In this document: positions 1-6,557 of the stretch, in pieces
Layout: every line of letters begins with the position of its first letter
How positions within the stretch are numbered: position 1 is the first letter of the stretch
From: Flavobacterium sp.
Lineage (GTDB): Bacteria; Bacteroidota; Bacteroidia; Flavobacteriales; Flavobacteriaceae
Assembly (NCBI RefSeq): GCF_035195345.1
Contig: NZ_CP136574.1
Coordinates: 496,001-560,000, forward strand
Direction of reading: 5' to 3'
Length of the DNA: 64,000 nucleotides
Translations under genes and position numbers: made by a program
Notes under the pieces: generated by a model
What the model saw: only the letters and a program-made list of their open reading frames with translations
Told to the model about the DNA's origin: nothing
Database searches by the model: none

Positions 1-824
1 GAGAAAACAACTCCTAAGTTTTGAGCCCAATCTGGTAAAGCAGTGTATAATAAGTGGTGAGGTCCAGCCCAAATATAAATGAAGATTAACGACCAAAAGT
101 GAATAATTGATAATCTATATGAGTACACAGGACGATTTGCTACTTTAGGAACAAAGTAATACATCATTCCTAAGAATGGCGTAGTTAAGAAAAATGCTAC
201 CGCATTGTGTCCATACCACCATTGTACTAAAGCATCTTGAACACCAGCATAAACCGAATATGATTTCATTGCTGAAACTGGTAATTCTAAACTGTTAAAA
301 ATGTGAAGAACTGCAACTGTTACAAACGTAGCGATATAAAACCATATAGCTACATAAATATGACGTTCTCTTCTTTTAATAATCGTTCCAATCATATTGA
401 TACCAAAAACTACCCAAATTAGAGCAATTGCAATATCAATTGGCCATTCTAACTCTGCATATTCTTTAGAAGTTGAATAACCTAATGGCAAAGATACTGC
501 TGCAGCAACAATAATTAATTGCCATCCCCAAAAGTGAACTTTACTTAAAAAGTCACTAAACATTCTAGTTTTTAACAAACGTTGCATAGAGTAATATACT
601 CCAGCAAACATTGCATTTCCAACGAAGGCAAAAATGACCGCATTGGTGTGTAAAGGTCTTAAGCGCCCAAAACTTAAAAACGAAATGCCGCTTGTTAAGT
701 TTGGAAACAAAAATAGGAAAGCTAAAATAAGCCCTACTAACATCCCCACTACTCCGAAAACGATACTAGCGTAGATGAAATTCCGTACAATTTTGTTGTC
801 GTAATAAAATTGTTGCTTCTCCAT
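1..824 (-). CDS. ccoN: cbb3-type cytochrome c oxidase subunit I, N-terminal part (runs off the left edge)
   Basis: Reading leftwards from the ATG at 824, the frame is open to the window edge (about 274 codons). It encodes a membrane protein starting MEKQQFYYDNKIV with many hydrophobic segments. Expected haem/CuB ligand motifs are visible: LRPLHTNAVIFAF (low-spin haem His), QWWYGHNAVAFF (binuclear centre His) and WAGPHHLLYT (CuB His-His pair). These identify the haem-copper oxidase catalytic subunit of the C (cbb3) family, the high-affinity terminal oxidase of the inner membrane. The start lies 3 nt after the ccoS stop, so the two are probably translated together. In Flavobacteriia ccoN is often fused to ccoO; that part would lie outside the window, so fusion cannot be judged. 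Confidence 0.93.
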   Translation of the reverse strand, partial: MEKQQFYYDNKIVRNFIYASIVFGVVGMLVGLILAFLFLFPNLTSGISFLSFGRLRPLHTNAVIFAFVGNAMFAGVYYSMQRLLKTRMFSDFLSKVHFWGWQLIIVAAAVSLPLGYSTSKEYAELEWPIDIAIALIWVVFGINMIGTIIKRRERHIYVAIWFYIATFVTVAVLHIFNSLELPVSAMKSYSVYAGVQDALVQWWYGHNAVAFFLTTPFLGMMYYFVPKVANRPVYSYRLSIIHFWSLIFIYIWAGPHHLLYTALPDWAQNLGVVF

Positions 825-827
825 AAA

Positions 828-1022
828 TTAGATTGATTTTTGTTTTTCTGTTTGTATTAATTTGTTTGGATTCTCTTTTACAATTTCATCGTCAAATAAC
901 ATTCTGACTGATGGTGTGTAGTCATCATCATATTGGCCACTTTTAACTGCTTTTATAAAAGCAATTAAAAAAGCTATAGCTACTACTATACTGATCGTGA
1001 TTAATAAATAAATGACACTCAT
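828..1022 (-). CDS. ccoS: cbb3-type cytochrome oxidase assembly protein CcoS
   Basis: This 64-residue protein has one N-terminal transmembrane segment (about residues 3-24) followed by an acidic SGQYDDDYTPSVRMLFDD stretch, the usual CcoS architecture of membrane anchor plus GQYDD-type motif. CcoS is needed for cofactor insertion into the cbb3 oxidase together with the copper ATPase CcoI. It is the first gene of the ccoS-ccoN unit. Its ATG lies about 45 nt downstream of an FNR-like palindrome and just after a TAACTTTG -7 element, so oxygen-dependent control is likely. Confidence 0.93.
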   Translation of the reverse strand: MSVIYLLITISIVVAIAFLIAFIKAVKSGQYDDDYTPSVRMLFDDEIVKENPNKLIQTEKQKSI

Positions 1023-1039
1023 ACCTTAAATTGTGTTAA

Positions 1040-1047
1040 CAAAGTTA
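1040..1047 (-). promoter_or_regulatory. Candidate -7 element of the ccoS-ccoN promoter
   Basis: The minus strand reads TAACTTTG, a full match to the Bacteroidota -7 consensus TAnnTTTG. No -33 TTG is obvious. Instead the FNR-like palindrome sits at the place expected for a class II activator. Transcription would start about 5 nt further on, near 1035, which is inferred. Confidence 0.55.
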
Positions 1048-1067
1048 CTTTTACTCGTTTTTATAAA

Positions 1068-1085
1068 ACATGACTTTTATCATGT
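1068..1085. promoter_or_regulatory. FNR/CRP-like palindrome upstream of ccoS
   Basis: ACATGACTTTTATCATGT is an 18-bp dyad with arms ACATGA and TCATGT and core ATGAC-N4-ATCAT. The same ATGAY-N4-RTCAT pattern occurs at 3543-3558 between ccoI and the fnr-type gene. The dyad centre (1076.5) is 36.5 bp from the last G of the ccoS -7 element, about -41.5 from the inferred start, the classical position of an activating FNR dimer. Confidence 0.6.
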
Positions 1086-1104
1086 ATTAAAATTTTCTTA
1101 AAAT

Positions 1105-3501
1105 TTAGTCTACTAATCGCTTTCTTGCATACAAATTCGTCATAATTGTCACAAAGCTAACAATGGTTATTGTGCTCAATGGCATAATGATAGCCGCTAC
1201 AATTGGATCTAATTTACCGGTCACTGCATAACTTAATCCTACTACATTATATAATAAAGAAAGACCAAAACTCATGTAAATTGTTTTCATTGCGTTTTTA
1301 GAATAACGCATGAAAAAAGCTATCTTATCAAATTGAGATGCATCTAAAATACCATCACAGGCGGGTGAAAACACATTTACGTTTTCTGAAATAGACAATC
1401 CCAAATTACTTTGAGCTAAAGCACCAGCATCGTTTAACCCATCACCTACCATCATTACATTTTTGCCTTCTTTTTGGAGTTGTTCAATAAATTGTAATTT
1501 TTGCTCAGGCTTTTGATTGAATACTAATGTAGTTTTTGCTGGCAACATTTTTTCCAATATGCTACGTTCACCATCATTATCGCCCGATAAAACCACTAAA
1601 TTGTATTGCTTCGTTAAATCATCAAATAATTGCTCTAATCCTTTTCTGTATTGGTTATTGAACACGTAACTTCCTTTATAAACTCCATTGATTTCAACAT
1701 GCACTTTGGTTTTCTTATGCGTGTTTTCGGTCATGGTTTTTAGGAATTGTGACGAACCTAACTTTACTGTATTTCCATCGATTTCAGCGAAAATTCCTTT
1801 TCCGATGATTTCCTCGAAGCTTGAAGTTTCTAATTTTTCTTGATTCGGAATGAACTCGTACAATCTTCTACTTAAGGGATGATTTGAACCTCGTAAAACA
1901 TTCTTCAATAATTTTAATTCGGATACATTTAATTCGGTTCCTTCGTAAGTAATGGCTGTTTTTTTATTGGTTGTAATCGTTCCGGTTTTATCGAAAACAA
2001 TGGTATCTACTTTGGCTAATTGTTCGACTACCAACGCATTTTTCAAGTATAATTTTCGATTGCCTAAAATTCGCAACACATTTCCTAACGTAAACGGAGC
2101 CGTTAAAGCCAAAGCACACGGACAAGCCACAATTAAAATAGCTGTAAAGACATTGAAAGCAGTAGTAACATCAATAAAAAACCAATAAATAAAGGAAACT
2201 ATAGATAATCCCAATAAAGCTGGTGTAAAATAACGACTAATTCTATCGGTAATATTTTTGTGTTGTTGCTCTATGCGTTTTTGGAAGACATCGTTACTCC
2301 ATAATTGAGTCAAGTAACTATTTGATACTGAAAACAAAACTTCCATTTCAATAACTTTTCCCAATTGTTTTCCGCCAGCGAAGACTTTATCACCTGATTT
2401 TTTCTCGATTGGAACCGCTTCCCCTGTTACGAAACTGTAATCAATAGAAGCTTTTTCAGAAATTAAAATTCCATCTACTGGAATTAGCTCTTGGTTGCGA
2501 ATTAAAAGTCTGTCTCCTTTCTCAATTTCATAAACTTGAACCGATTCTTCTTCTCCGTTTGGTAAAATCTTAGTGATAGCAATTGGAAAATAGGATTTGT
2601 AATCGCGTTCAAACGAAAGAAAATCGTATGTTTTCTTTTGGAATAACTTCCCTAAAAGCATAAAGAAAATCAATCCCGCCATACTATCGAAAAAACCTTG
2701 ACCGTAATCAAAAATAATATCAACTGTACTTCTTACAAACATGACTACAATTCCTAAAGCAATTGGAATGTCGATATTCAGCATGCCCGATTTAATACTT
2801 TTCCAAGCGGAAACATAATAACCAGAAGCGGAATATATAAAAGTAGGAAGCGACAAAGCAAAAATCAACCAACGGAAAAATCCACGGTATTGATTAATCC
2901 AAAATTCCTCCACTTCAAAATATTCGGGAAACGAAAGCAGCATGATATTTCCAAAACAGAAAAAGGCTACTCCAATTTTATAGATTAAACTTCGATCAAT
3001 TTTTTTCTTCCCTTCATCAAAATTTTCTAAACTGATGTAAGGTTCATAACCAATTGAACTCAATAGATAAACAATATCTTTTAAGGAAGTTTGTTCTGGA
3101 TTGAACGTAACTCGGACATTTTTCTCCCCAAAATTAACTTGAGAAGCGTTTATTCCTGGTTGAAGTCTTTGTAAATTTTCCAGAATCCAAATACACGAAC
3201 TACAGTGTATATGAGGAATGTAGAGTGAAACAATATGTGTTGTACGCTCTTGGAATTCCAATAATTTTGAAACAATTTCTTCATTGTCTAAAAAGTCATA
3301 TTTGCCCTGAATATCTTGTGGTGTGGCGCCGGGTGCTGCCTGAAAATCATAATAACACGTTAAATCGTTCTGACTAAAAATTTCGTACACAGTTTTACAA
3401 CCATTGCAACAAAACTTTTTATCGTCAAATAGAATTTCGTCTTTTTTTATTATTTCATTACCACAATGGAAACAATTTTCAGTGTCCATAGATTTGCTCA
3501 T
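1105..3501 (-). CDS. ccoI: Copper-translocating P-type ATPase for cbb3 oxidase maturation (CcoI/FixI)
   Basis: A P1B-type ATPase of about 798 residues that delivers copper across the inner membrane for cbb3 oxidase assembly. N-terminal Cys clusters (CFHCGNE and CCNGC, a zinc-ribbon-like metal-binding segment typical of FixI/CcoI) come first. A heavy-metal-associated domain with HCSSCIW follows, then the membrane helices. The catalytic parts are TGEA, the CPC metal site (CPCALALTAP), the phosphorylated Asp in DKTGT and the GDGLNDAGALA hinge motif. An upstream non-ATG extension is possible, but the ATG at 3501 (MSKSMDT) follows a good leader. An alternative ATG lies at 3489 and would give about a 20-nt leader from the inferred promoter. 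It is transcribed away from the fnr-type gene and precedes ccoS, the normal flavobacterial cco order. Confidence 0.94.
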   Translation of the reverse strand: MSKSMDTENCFHCGNEIIKKDEILFDDKKFCCNGCKTVYEIFSQNDLTCYYDFQAAPGATPQDIQGKYDFLDNEEIVSKLLEFQERTTHIVSLYIPHIHCSSCIWILENLQRLQPGINASQVNFGEKNVRVTFNPEQTSLKDIVYLLSSIGYEPYISLENFDEGKKKIDRSLIYKIGVAFFCFGNIMLLSFPEYFEVEEFWINQYRGFFRWLIFALSLPTFIYSASGYYVSAWKSIKSGMLNIDIPIALGIVVMFVRSTVDIIFDYGQGFFDSMAGLIFFMLLGKLFQKKTYDFLSFERDYKSYFPIAITKILPNGEEESVQVYEIEKGDRLLIRNQELIPVDGILISEKASIDYSFVTGEAVPIEKKSGDKVFAGGKQLGKVIEMEVLFSVSNSYLTQLWSNDVFQKRIEQQHKNITDRISRYFTPALLGLSIVSFIYWFFIDVTTAFNVFTAILIVACPCALALTAPFTLGNVLRILGNRKLYLKNALVVEQLAKVDTIVFDKTGTITTNKKTAITYEGTELNVSELKLLKNVLRGSNHPLSRRLYEFIPNQEKLETSSFEEIIGKGIFAEIDGNTVKLGSSQFLKTMTENTHKKTKVHVEINGVYKGSYVFNNQYRKGLEQLFDDLTKQYNLVVLSGDNDGERSILEKMLPAKTTLVFNQKPEQKLQFIEQLQKEGKNVMMVGDGLNDAGALAQSNLGLSISENVNVFSPACDGILDASQFDKIAFFMRYSKNAMKTIYMSFGLSLLYNVVGLSYAVTGKLDPIVAAIIMPLSTITIVSFVTIMTNLYARKRLVD

Positions 3502-3513
3502 TTTACCTAAGCA

Positions 3514-3521
3514 CAAATTTC
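3514..3521 (-). promoter_or_regulatory. Candidate -7 element of the ccoI promoter
   Basis: The minus strand reads GAAATTTG, seven of eight matches to TAnnTTTG. It lies at exactly the same distance (36.5 bp, dyad centre to last G) from the FNR-like box at 3543-3558 as the ccoS -7 element does from its own box. That repeated spacing is the main support. Confidence 0.45.
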
Positions 3522-3542
3522 TTACTTCGAAGCAAAACAAAA

Positions 3543-3558
3543 TATGATAATTGTCATA
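3543..3558. promoter_or_regulatory. FNR/CRP-like palindrome between ccoI and the fnr-type regulator
   Basis: TATGATAATTGTCATA is a dyad with arms TATGA and TCATA (core ATGAT-N4-GTCAT), matching the pattern upstream of ccoS. Read leftwards it sits near -41.5 of the inferred ccoI start, which suggests activation. Read rightwards it falls just upstream of the fnr -7 element, where a bound dimer would block transcription, suggesting negative autoregulation (inference). Confidence 0.6.
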
Positions 3559-3565
3559 CTTTGTT

Positions 3566-3573
3566 TATATTTG
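3566..3573 (+). promoter_or_regulatory. Candidate -7 element of the fnr-type gene
   Basis: TATATTTG is a perfect TAnnTTTG match 26 nt before the ATG at 3599. No TTG lies at the usual 17-23 nt upstream distance, and the FNR-like palindrome covers that region instead. Confidence 0.45.
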
Positions 3574-3598
3574 TATCAAACTTTAAACATTTCTTAAA

Positions 3599-4276
3599 AT
3601 GAGTAAATGCGAACAATGTATTGTGAGGCAATTTAGTTCATTAAAGGCCTTAAATAAAGAAGAATTGCTACGCATGGCCGAATGCAAAACATCTTACACT
3701 ATAAAAAAAGGAGAGCCCATTTTTGAAGAAGGTGAAGTAACTAATGGTATTTACTGTATAAAAGATGGTGTTTGCAAATTGTCTAAGTTAAGCGACAATG
3801 GAAAAGACCAAATCGTAAAACTAGTAAAACCAGGAGAATTATTAGGGCAACGATCAATGATTAGCGATGAACCTGCTAATTTAAGTGCTGTGGCTTTAGA
3901 AGACATGGAAGTTTGCTTTATTCCTAAAAGCGAAGTGATGCAGTTTTTTACAAAAAACAACCAGTTTTCGATGAATGTAATGAAAACGATTTGTGAAGAT
4001 TTAAAAGGAGCCGATGATCATATGGTGAATATGGCACAGAAAACCGTACGCCAACGTTTAGCCGAAACCTTAATATATTTAGAAGAAACTTTTGGTAAAA
4101 ACGAAGATGGTTCATTGCACATCCAACTATCCAGAGAAGAATTAGCCGGAATGATTGGCACCGCAACCGAAAGTTGTATTCGATTGTTATCCGACTTAAA
4201 TAAATCAGATCATATTGAGTTAACGGGCAAAAAGATTACGCTGTTAGATAAAAATAAATTAAAACGATTAACATAA
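3599..4276 (+). CDS. Crp/Fnr-family transcription regulator, probably oxygen-responsive
   Basis: This 225-residue regulator has an N-terminal cyclic-nucleotide-binding-type beta roll (about 30-115), a long dimerisation helix (about 120-150) and a C-terminal winged helix-turn-helix (about 177-200). Cysteines at 4, 7 and 29 at the extreme N-terminus resemble the Fe-S ligand region of FNR, although their spacing differs from that of E. coli FNR. Further Cys occur at 53, 59, 106 and 132. In the recognition helix the Glu and Arg of the FNR E-x-x-S-R signature are kept (E191, R195), but the Ser position is Ile, fitting a slightly different half-site (ATGA rather than TTGA). It is divergent from ccoI and separated by one FNR-like box. 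The oxygen-sensor role is inferred from context. Confidence 0.85.
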   Translation: MSKCEQCIVRQFSSLKALNKEELLRMAECKTSYTIKKGEPIFEEGEVTNGIYCIKDGVCKLSKLSDNGKDQIVKLVKPGELLGQRSMISDEPANLSAVALEDMEVCFIPKSEVMQFFTKNNQFSMNVMKTICEDLKGADDHMVNMAQKTVRQRLAETLIYLEETFGKNEDGSLHIQLSREELAGMIGTATESCIRLLSDLNKSDHIELTGKKITLLDKNKLKRLT

Positions 4277-4279
4277 GAT

Positions 4280-4304
4280 AATCCGCTTTTCAGCGGATTT
4301 TTTT
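4280..4304 (+). terminator. Intrinsic terminator of the fnr-type gene
   Basis: AATCCGCT-TTTC-AGCGGATT followed by T5 gives an 8-bp stem, a 4-nt loop and a U tract, starting 4 nt after the stop codon. The stem is identical to the one at 6098-6117 on the far side of the accessory island. Confidence 0.85.
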
Positions 4305-4315
4305 GAAGGACATAA

Positions 4316-4567
4316 AAAAATACACAATATTCTGCAAGAAGTTTAGAGGAAATATTGAAAAAAAGTATTAAATTGGTCACAATAAACAAACCTGTTACAT
4401 TGCATTGGCTACGTCATAGCTATGCTACTCACTTATTAGAAAGTGGAACAGATTTAAGATACATACAAGAATTATTAGGGCATAATAGTAGTAAAACAAC
4501 TGAAATATACACGCATGTGAGTACTAAAAACATTCAGCAAATTAAAAGTCCTTTTGATGATTTATAA
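4316..4567 (+). pseudogene. 3' remnant of a tyrosine recombinase (integron/phage integrase type)
   Basis: The frame is open from 4316 and encodes the last 84 or so residues of a tyrosine recombinase: YSARSLEEILKK, then HWLRHSYATHLLESG (box II His-x-x-Arg-His), ELLGHNSSKTTEIYTHV with the conserved Gly-His and the nucleophilic Tyr, and a QQIKSPFDDL tail. The N-terminal SAM-like domain and the first catalytic Arg are absent. An in-frame stop at 4313 lies directly before it, so this is a truncated, inactive copy, not a short gene. The wording of the C-terminus resembles Bacteroidota integrases related to IntI/Xer. Its break point is about 12 nt after the fnr terminator, suggesting that the left part was lost by deletion. 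Confidence 0.8.
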
Positions 4568-4588
4568 AAAAATAATACGCAATAATAG

Positions 4589-4650
4589 TTGAGCATAGCT
4601 ACCCAAAAACAGTTAGCTATGCTCAATAAAATAGCAAAAAACTGAGCATA
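4589..4650. repeat. 13-bp inverted repeat plus third half-copy between integrase remnant and cassette
   Basis: TTGAGCATAGCTA (4589-4601) and its exact reverse complement TAGCTATGCTCAA (4614-4626) form a hairpin with a 12-nt loop. A further direct copy TGAGCATA lies at 4643-4650, 8 nt before the cassette boundary. No U tract follows, so a terminator is unlikely. Repeated recombinase-binding half-sites of an attI-like site are one reading, which is inference. Confidence 0.45.
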
Positions 4651-4718
4651 TAAACGAGTTAGCGGTCATTGTAAAGACGACCATCCAATCACGACAGACA
4701 ACTACTTGAATAAAAAAT

Positions 4719-5156
4719 ATGGCAAAGACAAAGACAACATACACAGGGCAGGACGTTACCGACTTTATAAACTCTTATGTTGACAACGACCAGAAAAGGG
4801 TTGACAGTTTTCAACTTATTGAGCTAATGCAAGAGTGGTCCGACTCTGAACCCAAAATGTGGGGACCGAGCATTATCGGTTTTGGTAATTATCATTACAA
4901 ATACCCAAGCGGACACGAAGGAGATGCACCAGTTTTGGGCTTTTCACCAAGAAAACCAGCACTTACACTTTATGTATATTCTGACACAGAGAAAAGTAAA
5001 TTAGCATTAGCCGACCTTGGTAAATTCAAAATAACGAAAGGATGTATCTATGTAAAGAAACTTTCAGACATCAAAATATCGGCATTGAAAGAACTTTGCA
5101 TCGAATCAATAAAATATATTAGTGAACATCACGAATGTTCTTGTAGAGCAAAATAA
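4719..5156 (+). CDS. DUF1801 (YdhG-like) domain protein
   Basis: The protein has 145 residues. The pattern TGQDVTDFIN, then a helical segment, EPKMWGPSIIGFGNYHYKY, and GFSPRKPALTLYVY is characteristic of the DUF1801 family of small cytosolic proteins, distantly related to the CyaY/YdhG fold. The family function is not established. It is the first gene of the cassette-like unit and begins 60 nt after the boundary, a common arrangement in gene cassettes. The C-terminus carries HHECSC, which could bind a metal, though this is only an observation. Confidence 0.75.
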   Translation: MAKTKTTYTGQDVTDFINSYVDNDQKRVDSFQLIELMQEWSDSEPKMWGPSIIGFGNYHYKYPSGHEGDAPVLGFSPRKPALTLYVYSDTEKSKLALADLGKFKITKGCIYVKKLSDIKISALKELCIESIKYISEHHECSCRAK

Positions 5157-5167
5157 AAAAATCAATT

Positions 5168-5563
5168 ATGAAAAAATATATCATCTTAAAGTTAATTGGA
5201 CTGGCAATACTGACTATGATAACCTTAGTCATTATTTCATTCCTTGAAGTTGCTGTTTATTCTTACCTCATTAACCCTGGACAAGACCAAAGTGTTTATG
5301 AAGCACATGCAAACATTTCTGCACCGTATATTTCAGGAATCTTCGGCTTTATTTTCTTCTTTCTCGTGACACGTCATTGGAAGAAAAAGGAATACCCAAA
5401 TGTTTTAAAATTGGTAATTCTCTACCCACTCATTTATGTTCTGCTGGACATTGTCATAATAACAGCAGCAGGTGTGAAATGGTCTGACTTTATCATAATA
5501 TTTGCTATTGCCAATACAGCAAAGTTTCTTGGCAGTTACTTAGGTTATAAACTATCTAAATGA
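5168..5563 (+). CDS. Small integral membrane protein of unknown function
   Basis: The 131 residues contain about four hydrophobic segments (roughly 8-32, 52-70, 80-103, 107-127), separated by short charged loops such as RHWKKKEYPN. No family is recognised. It starts 11 nt after the DUF1801 gene and ends 6 nt before the next one, so the three are probably one transcript inside the cassette-like unit. Confidence 0.6.
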   Translation: MKKYIILKLIGLAILTMITLVIISFLEVAVYSYLINPGQDQSVYEAHANISAPYISGIFGFIFFFLVTRHWKKKEYPNVLKLVILYPLIYVLLDIVIITAAGVKWSDFIIIFAIANTAKFLGSYLGYKLSK

Positions 5564-5569
5564 CAGATT

Positions 5570-5869
5570 ATGGAAGAACAAAAAATACAACTCAAACATC
5601 CGCAGGGAAAAAAAGCTGTCAGCATAAACAAGGATAAGTATGAATTATTGACAACAGAAACAGTTCAATATTTGACTGAAAATAAAGACGGGACATTTTC
5701 AGAAATATCACAGAGAATTGCTCAAAGTTTAAAGGACAAAAAAATAATATTTGACGGCTCATTAAACTGGTATCTTGAATGGGTTAAACTTGACCTTGAA
5801 GCAAGACAAATCATTACAAGAGTTCCAAAGACATCACCACAAAAATATACACTGACAAAAAGCCGATGA
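5570..5869 (+). CDS. Small DUF6958-like protein, probably winged-helix fold
   Basis: This 99-residue soluble protein begins with KIQLKHPQGKKAVSINKDKY. It then has alternating helices and a C-terminal SLNWYLEWVKLDLEARQIITRVP segment, which looks like a wing plus recognition-type helix. The pattern resembles the uncharacterised DUF6958 group, often found on mobile or accessory DNA. DNA binding is plausible but not demonstrated. It is the last gene before the attC-like site. Confidence 0.55.
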   Translation: MEEQKIQLKHPQGKKAVSINKDKYELLTTETVQYLTENKDGTFSEISQRIAQSLKDKKIIFDGSLNWYLEWVKLDLEARQIITRVPKTSPQKYTLTKSR

Positions 5870-5904
5870 AACAATGTGGACAATGGACAAGAAAAAACAA
5901 CGAA

Positions 5905-6031
5905 CCGCTAACATCGGCTTGCCAAAAGCGGGGCTGACGTGCTTAATTGAACAGTTGTGCTTCTATTTTACATTTGTGCTTGCAGACAGGTTAGTGCTTC
6001 TAATGCCCCGCCTTCGGCAAGCCGCGGACCG
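5905..6031 (+). repeat. attC-like recombination site (large imperfect inverted repeat)
   Basis: The outer box is CCGCTAAC (5905-5912). Inner arms are CGGCTTGCC (5915-5923) pairing exactly with GGCAAGCCG (6016-6024), and GCGGGGC (5928-5934) pairing exactly with GCCCCGC (6005-6011). They are separated by AAAA opposite CTTC, and the site ends in GGACC-G. Total length is 127 nt, inside the usual attC range. The variable terminal part holds four copies of GTGCTT (starting near 5939, 5957, 5976 and 5994). It is much more GC-rich than its surroundings. It does not look like a terminator because no U tract follows. Confidence 0.6.
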
Positions 6032-6085
6032 TTAAAATCAAAACTAAATAGCAGTTTATGACTACTCGCCCTTCTTAAAGTATAA

Positions 6086-6117
6086 ACCAAAAAAAAAAAT
6101 CCGCTCTTCAGCGGATT
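6086..6117 (-). terminator. Intrinsic terminator of the rhodanese gene
   Basis: On the minus strand an 8-bp stem AATCCGCT/AGCGGATT with a 4-nt loop is followed by a run of ten or more T. It starts a few nt after the rhodanese stop codon. It is 19/20 identical to the fnr terminator hairpin. Confidence 0.85.
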
Positions 6118-6120
6118 TCT

Positions 6121-6429
6121 TTATTCTGTTGGTCCTTCCCAATTAGAAAAACCACCTAGTAAATTAAAGGTGTTTTCAAAACCTAATTGTTCCATGGCAT
6201 TACAAGCGTTGGCACTTCGTACTCCAGCCGCACAATACACATAGTAGTTTTTCGATTTATCTAACTCCTCTACTCTATAGATAAAACCTTGTCCTTTATA
6301 AATGTCGATATTTATTGCGCCTGGAATAAAACCATCGTTAAATTCATCTTCGGTACGAACATCTAGTATAACACCATTTTCATCTTGCGAAAACTGGCTC
6401 CACCACGTGTTTTGATCTAAGTTTGTCAT
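6121..6429 (-). CDS. Single-domain rhodanese-like protein
   Basis: The gene encodes 102 residues from the ATG at 6429 (MTNLDQNTWW); a longer N-terminal reading lacks support. Features are LDVRTEDEFNDGFIPGAINI (the typical rhodanese entry motif) and the active-site loop CAAGVRS with Cys66, then GFSNWEG at the end. Such cytosolic single-domain proteins transfer sulfane sulfur or act in thiol chemistry; the physiological acceptor is unknown. It is divergent from marR and shares the 128-bp region that carries the two palindromic operators, so co-regulation is possible. Confidence 0.88.
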   Translation of the reverse strand: MTNLDQNTWWSQFSQDENGVILDVRTEDEFNDGFIPGAINIDIYKGQGFIYRVEELDKSKNYYVYCAAGVRSANACNAMEQLGFENTFNLLGGFSNWEGPTE

Positions 6430-6496
6430 CTTTGTTATTTTTTTCAAAAGTACTATCAAAAAATGCAATTTTAAAACTTTAACAAAAATTTATCAA

Positions 6497-6544
6497 ACAT
6501 TTGTACATACAAATAAAATTATTACTACATTTGTACATACAAAT
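6497..6544. promoter_or_regulatory. Tandem palindromic operators overlapping the marR promoter
   Basis: Two exact copies of ACATTTGTACATACAAAT occur at 6497-6514 and 6527-6544, each containing the dyad ATTTGTA-CA-TACAAAT, with a 30-bp period (about three helical turns). The TACATTTG at 6526-6533 matches the -7 consensus, and the TTG at 6501-6503 lies 22 nt upstream as a -33 element. One palindrome therefore covers each promoter element, the arrangement expected for autorepression by a MarR dimer. Confidence 0.7.
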
Positions 6545-6557
6545 TTTACAACGACAA

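Larger units (their letters stand above)
4659..6031 (+). mobile_element. Integron-like gene cassette carrying three small genes
   Basis: The unit begins inside GTTAGCGG (cut after the G at 4658) and ends at the G at 6031 after an attC-like structure. Joining its ends would give G+TTAGCGG, the exact complement of the CCGCTAAC at 5905-5912. This is what an excised circular cassette should look like. It holds three co-directional genes with gaps of 11 and 6 nt. Base composition is visibly less AT-rich than the flanks. An integrase remnant lies directly upstream. A cassette with three genes is unusual, and alternatives include several fused cassettes that lost internal attC sites. Confidence 0.6.

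Noticed and set aside
1952..2188. Plus-strand open frames opposite ccoI and similar antisense frames across the window
   Set aside because: They lie wholly inside well-supported genes on the other strand, have no family resemblance and biased composition typical of shadows.
4355..4567. Treating the integrase fragment as a short intact gene starting at TTG 4355
   Set aside because: The homologous frame continues upstream to 4316 without a start, and the first catalytic Arg and N-terminal domain are missing.
5939..6000. Four GTGCTT repeats considered as a CRISPR-like or tandem repeat array
   Set aside because: The units are only six bases, spacing is irregular and they lie inside the terminal loop of the attC-like structure. 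No cas genes occur in the window.
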